Source: Lujinxingia litoralis (GTDB lineage: Bacteria > Myxococcota_A > Bradymonadia > Bradymonadales > Bradymonadaceae). From it: a stretch of DNA of 64,000 nt. Every line of letters begins with the position of its first letter. Within the stretch, counting starts at the first letter, position 1. A program made the position numbers and the translations under genes. The stretch lies in contig NZ_QHKO01000001.1 of the NCBI RefSeq assembly GCF_003260125.1, positions 496,001 to 560,000 of the forward strand, read 5' to 3'. The notes under the pieces are model-generated. The model did not search any database. It saw only the letters and a list, made by a program, of their open reading frames with translations, and was not told where the DNA came from. Positions 62,001 through 64,000 of the stretch are shown piece by piece.

Positions 62001-63611
62001 CTCGCTGTCTTCCTCCAGGTTGACCGCCAGCACGTGCACCCGGGGCGCAAAGCGCTCTTCGATCTCCTGGTTGTCGTTGGCCGCCCGCATCTCCGCTTCG
62101 ATCTGCGTGAGCATGTCCATGATGGCCTGCTCGGTCACATCGTAGGGATAGCGCGCCGGGTCGTAACCAAAGGCCGGCGCCAGACTCTCACTGCCGATGC
62201 CATTGCCCGCTCCTCCGGGAGCTTCGGGCTCGGGGAAGCCGTCGGTGAAAAAGACCACATGGCGCGGGCGACAGGCCGCGTAGCGATCCTCCTGGAAAGG
62301 ATTCAACACGCCCGGAGAAGCCCCATCCCCGGTGTCCTCAAGCTGACCATAGCTGTAGAACTGCTGCAGATCGTGGAACACCCCGGCAAAGGGGCTGGCC
62401 ATGCTGATCGGCTGCTTGCCCAGCGGATAGTCAAAGATAGGAATCTCCCAGTTCCCCCGCGCTCCCTTGGGCCGCTTCTTCTTCTTGCCGTCTTCATCGG
62501 TGGTCTTCCCTGAAAGAAACGCTTTGCGACGGTCCAGCTGACCGGCGTTGACGATGGCCTCCTGAACATAGAGCGAGGTGTTGTCCATCTCGTCAGCGGT
62601 CAACGAGAGCTCCGTCGGTCCGACAAAGCGAAAGAGCCCCAGGTTGTAACAGGGCCCGCCGGCGCACCCGGCCCCTTCTGCGCCCCCGGCCACGCCGCCG
62701 AACTCGTCGGCGACGACGTCATCCATCGGAAAGTCCCACCCGCCGGCCCCCTGACCATCCCCCCGATAACCGTCAAACATCACCACCGAGAAGATGGTGG
62801 TCCGCCCCATCGCGTCGAGCAGACCGTTGGAGTCCTGCTCGTTGTAGACTTCCTGATAGTGAGGGCGCGGATCATCATAATCGATGAAACGATCAAAACG
62901 ATCCCCGGTGTTGTCACACGACCAGCTGCTCTGATCGAAGTTCCCGCAGCAGACCTGCTCATCGGTCGCCGCCCCGCGCGAGCGCGGCACAAACCAGCAC
63001 CCCGGCCCCACCTTCGGCTGGTCGTCGTAGCGCAGGTACATATCGCCGGTGAGGATCTCTTTGATCTGAATGTGACGCGGCTTGTTGCCATCGGTCAGCC
63101 GCATCAGCTCATTGTTGCGCATATCCTCCAGCGTGTCGCGCTGCCGATTGGTGGTCTTGCCCTCCTCAAAGTCGTCGCATTCCGAAAACTCTCCGCAGGC
63201 CGGCGGGCGCACATAGTCCTGACACTTATGGTTGCTGCTGCCATCAAAGGGGTGCCAGACCATGCACGGGCCCACCGTGGTCACCGGCGTACCACTGACC
63301 GGGGTGCCATCCACGCGCGCCGAGCCCGGCAGGTTCAGCGCACTGCCCGGACGCCAGGTATCCATATGGTCCCCCGAGGGATGAGCCCCCGAGACGGACG
63401 CGAGCTCCGGATAACGCCCCTCGCCGCGCTCGGTCCACTCCATACTGGCCGAGGTGTCCATCACGATGGTGACCACCGGCGACTGCGCAATGCCCAACTC
63501 CACCGGGCTCTGGCTCTGCACCTCACGCGGGGCACTCATCATCACCATCGCCGCCCCGGCGACGGTGACCAGACCCAGCCCGCTGACCAGAAGTTGTCGT
63601 CTCGTGTCCAT
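59067..63611 (-). CDS. PilY1/PilC-like pilus protein with VWA domain
   Basis: A 1514-residue exported protein. After a basic start with a Tat-like RRQLLVSG motif is a hydrophobic segment, then a von Willebrand A domain with the MIDAS-type VMDTSASM (about 50-57). The C-terminal third has PilY1 beta-propeller features, such as LYVSTLDGQLHAIHTG, AYVPSMLHQELFPNMQ and GFIGDAEGRMYRIDM. PilY1 proteins sit at type IV pilus tips and act in adhesion and retraction control. ATG 63611 has AAGGTG upstream and is preferred to a GTG three codons earlier. It is coupled to the lipoprotein gene. Confidence 0.85.
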   Translation of the reverse strand: MDTRRQLLVSGLGLVTVAGAAMVMMSAPREVQSQSPVELGIAQSPVVTIVMDTSASMEWTERGEGRYPELASVSGAHPSGDHMDTWRPGSALNLPGSARVDGTPVSGTPVTTVGPCMVWHPFDGSSNHKCQDYVRPPACGEFSECDDFEEGKTTNRQRDTLEDMRNNELMRLTDGNKPRHIQIKEILTGDMYLRYDDQPKVGPGCWFVPRSRGAATDEQVCCGNFDQSSWSCDNTGDRFDRFIDYDDPRPHYQEVYNEQDSNGLLDAMGRTTIFSVVMFDGYRGDGQGAGGWDFPMDDVVADEFGGVAGGAEGAGCAGGPCYNLGLFRFVGPTELSLTADEMDNTSLYVQEAIVNAGQLDRRKAFLSGKTTDEDGKKKKRPKGARGNWEIPIFDYPLGKQPISMASPFAGVFHDLQQFYSYGQLEDTGDGASPGVLNPFQEDRYAACRPRHVVFFTDGFPEPEAPGGAGNGIGSESLAPAFGYDPARYPYDVTEQAIMDMLTQIEAEMRAANDNQEIEERFAPRVHVLAVNLEEDSERRTNAIQKSAVMAMRGNTCAQYYLPPEMVPLGSFSGQRDINGALQPGTCDPEDLSEPCLVPQNLGYTFDPPDGGDDFNCEHPALILNNNSKASLVSAFQMIFNEIAGSSGLAARTRPSLTSYLDTDGAQGQYRLFSGVQIQGDNVFWKGILNRTLSGCSGSVSLVTSGADLDGLHEDINRLRKAIGEPLDEPVVRERVDTDRRRVFTSMPRFQMEADSEAVTGPMSTFFPMTYALGKVDASSDEFIETTLPGAVNLSESVGTRVRFESGNLKEVFDTYSFTDEDFFNYWGISEDAEAGIAVEIFMNDMVDEYRGRIGPKADRVLGGIYTSNPVTVGPPDLDLLNDGYRAFRQLYANRRTMLYVSTLDGQLHAIHTGEDEVKGRELPSGLGSTISERDHVPAADQREAWAYVPSMLHQELFPNMQRAAQLMDGSPVVGDIRLCHANPALNINRQACGAWISQVPQAAQWRTVLVQGMGAVGQGYFALDVTRTGSPTEAPDPIVLWEFTREWEEHQMQSLEDWRYGPENMSGYDDELDTCRSALADSAFGQWFCGWWGCDDGEEAPDVWGLGMLGTSVSDPAMGMVAMQLGEGAMSLQRPVAVFGGGSTPERSQAPQECVDNVTGRAIYVVDLQSGMIIRRFVEYRDDSDTMKRFPAEMVGSPALYSSSPGDVATRGFIGDAEGRMYRIDMTRPNPEDWEVQLFFDPATEPSPWMIDLDGEYGFSNFGPASYRPALFMNENRNLVVAYGLGERGETSETNSVQMVMAIEEDFEVLEVAGAGGLETVDNIKPRPLWRYYLSKRERLTGEPVVFDGDVFFTTYVEEDAACLAGTSRIYRLEGFPYDYAGGEEGVEAKGGWTEYAGGGAAGLDPSLFLLDGGDAAGVPRWFGPSTPTLIRGLSITMGPVCNDVVDDATLGQTVRESPARKPQLTFTSVGNDSDGNPVPGGGSGDAGGIGGFNIELEPPATHSIPLSWTIVGN

Positions 63612-63693
63612 GGATATCACCTTATGCGTTTGGGGGGCCTCTCAGCTCCCGGGCAGCGCGTTTATGCAGAACAGTCTCAAGGGCCGGCGCGGG

Positions 63694-64000
63694 TTAGCGC
63701 GACCCGCAATCAATCGGACCCATCATCGCTTCGGAAGAGTGACGCCCCATCGCGCGCTGACGGCGACGATCGGCCTCGGCCTCGGGCACATCCCCGAGCA
63801 CCGCTTCCGAAGCGATGGTAACTTTTTTAAAGCAAAACTGACCCGAATACCCCGGCGCCGGGGGGCCATCCACCGGGTCACGCACGATGTAGCGAAACGC
63901 CACCGGCATCTCGCTATCCTCCTCCAGCGAGGTCTCGCTGCCGGCCCCGATCAACTGCCCCGAGGTCAACACATCGGAGAGCGTGGCCTGGCCCCCGCCC
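63694..64000 (-). CDS. 3' part of a pilus-operon gene cut by the window edge
   Basis: The minus-strand frame is open from the window end to a stop at 63694 and encodes 101 residues of a C-terminus (...SEMPVAFRYIVRDPVDGPPAPGYSGQFCFKK...MMGPIDCGSR). Two cysteines near the end could form a disulfide. The position just upstream of the PilY1-like gene is where minor pilins or PilX-like proteins usually lie, so this is a candidate of that kind. No diagnostic motif is visible in the part present. Confidence 0.55.
   Translation of the reverse strand, partial: GGGQATLSDVLTSGQLIGAGSETSLEEDSEMPVAFRYIVRDPVDGPPAPGYSGQFCFKKVTIASEAVLGDVPEAEADRRRQRAMGRHSSEAMMGPIDCGSR

Noticed and set aside
60165..62513. Long plus-strand frame of 782 codons
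   Set aside because: It is the antisense of the PilY1-like gene; GC-rich third positions on the coding strand keep it open by chance.
1..64000. tRNA, rRNA, insertion sequences or prophage
   Set aside because: No tRNA-like T-arm with matching stems, no transposase or integrase motif and no paired terminal inverted repeats were noticed.

Overview
The window looks like a piece of a large, GC-rich genome of a predatory or social delta-type bacterium (Bradymonadales or Myxococcota-like). The reasons are many big Cys-rich lipoproteins with DSCG-type repeats, an FG-GAP protein ending in a MYXO-CTERM-like tail (GCAC, hydrophobic helix, RRR), and a PilY1-like giant. The taxon is inferred from gene style only; there is no rRNA in the window.

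Layout. 1-7.7 kb (+): the tail of one gene, three secreted lipoproteins and a DUF1328 membrane protein. 7.8-12.3 kb (-): a lipoprotein with two fused alkaline phosphatase domains and a TPR-like lipoprotein. 12.4-31.1 kb (-): the ribosomal superlocus rpsL-rpsG-fusA / rpsJ-rplD-rplW-rplB-rpsS-rplV-rpsC-rplP-rpmC-rpsQ-rplN-rplX / rplE-rpsN-rpsH-rplF-rplR-rpsE-rpmD-rplO-secY / adk-infA-rpmJ-rpsM-rpsK-rpoA-rplQ. tuf, rplC, map and rpsD are missing from their usual slots. The locus is loosely spaced, with hairpins, internal terminators and internal promoters.

31.1-36.7 kb (-): a complete lasso-peptide cluster (cyclase, precursor, ABC exporter, RRE, HprK-like kinase, B2 protease). The str-operon promoter lies inside the last codons of the B2 gene. 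36.9-42.4 kb (+): the FG-GAP/MYXO-CTERM protein and a lipoprotein, then a hairpin and a 42-bp tandem repeat array. 42.8-47.5 kb: a FabH-like ketosynthase, a small membrane protein, a class III aminotransferase with a beta-barrel-like protein, and an 87-aa orphan.

47.6-57.1 kb: an unusual ion-transport island. One operon encodes an antiporter-like protein without the usual acidic ion-site residue, a 1518-aa antiporter fused to a STAND-like P-loop NTPase with a C-terminal winged helix, and an MscS-like channel. A CPA2 antiporter with USP-like domains is divergent from it. 57.1-64 kb (-): a pilus-type operon (truncated upstream gene, PilY1-like VWA protein, lipoprotein) and a PEGA-domain protein. 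The best candidates for undescribed biology are the antiporter-STAND fusion operon and the lasso cluster, whose exporter has a natural Walker B Glu-to-Gln change.
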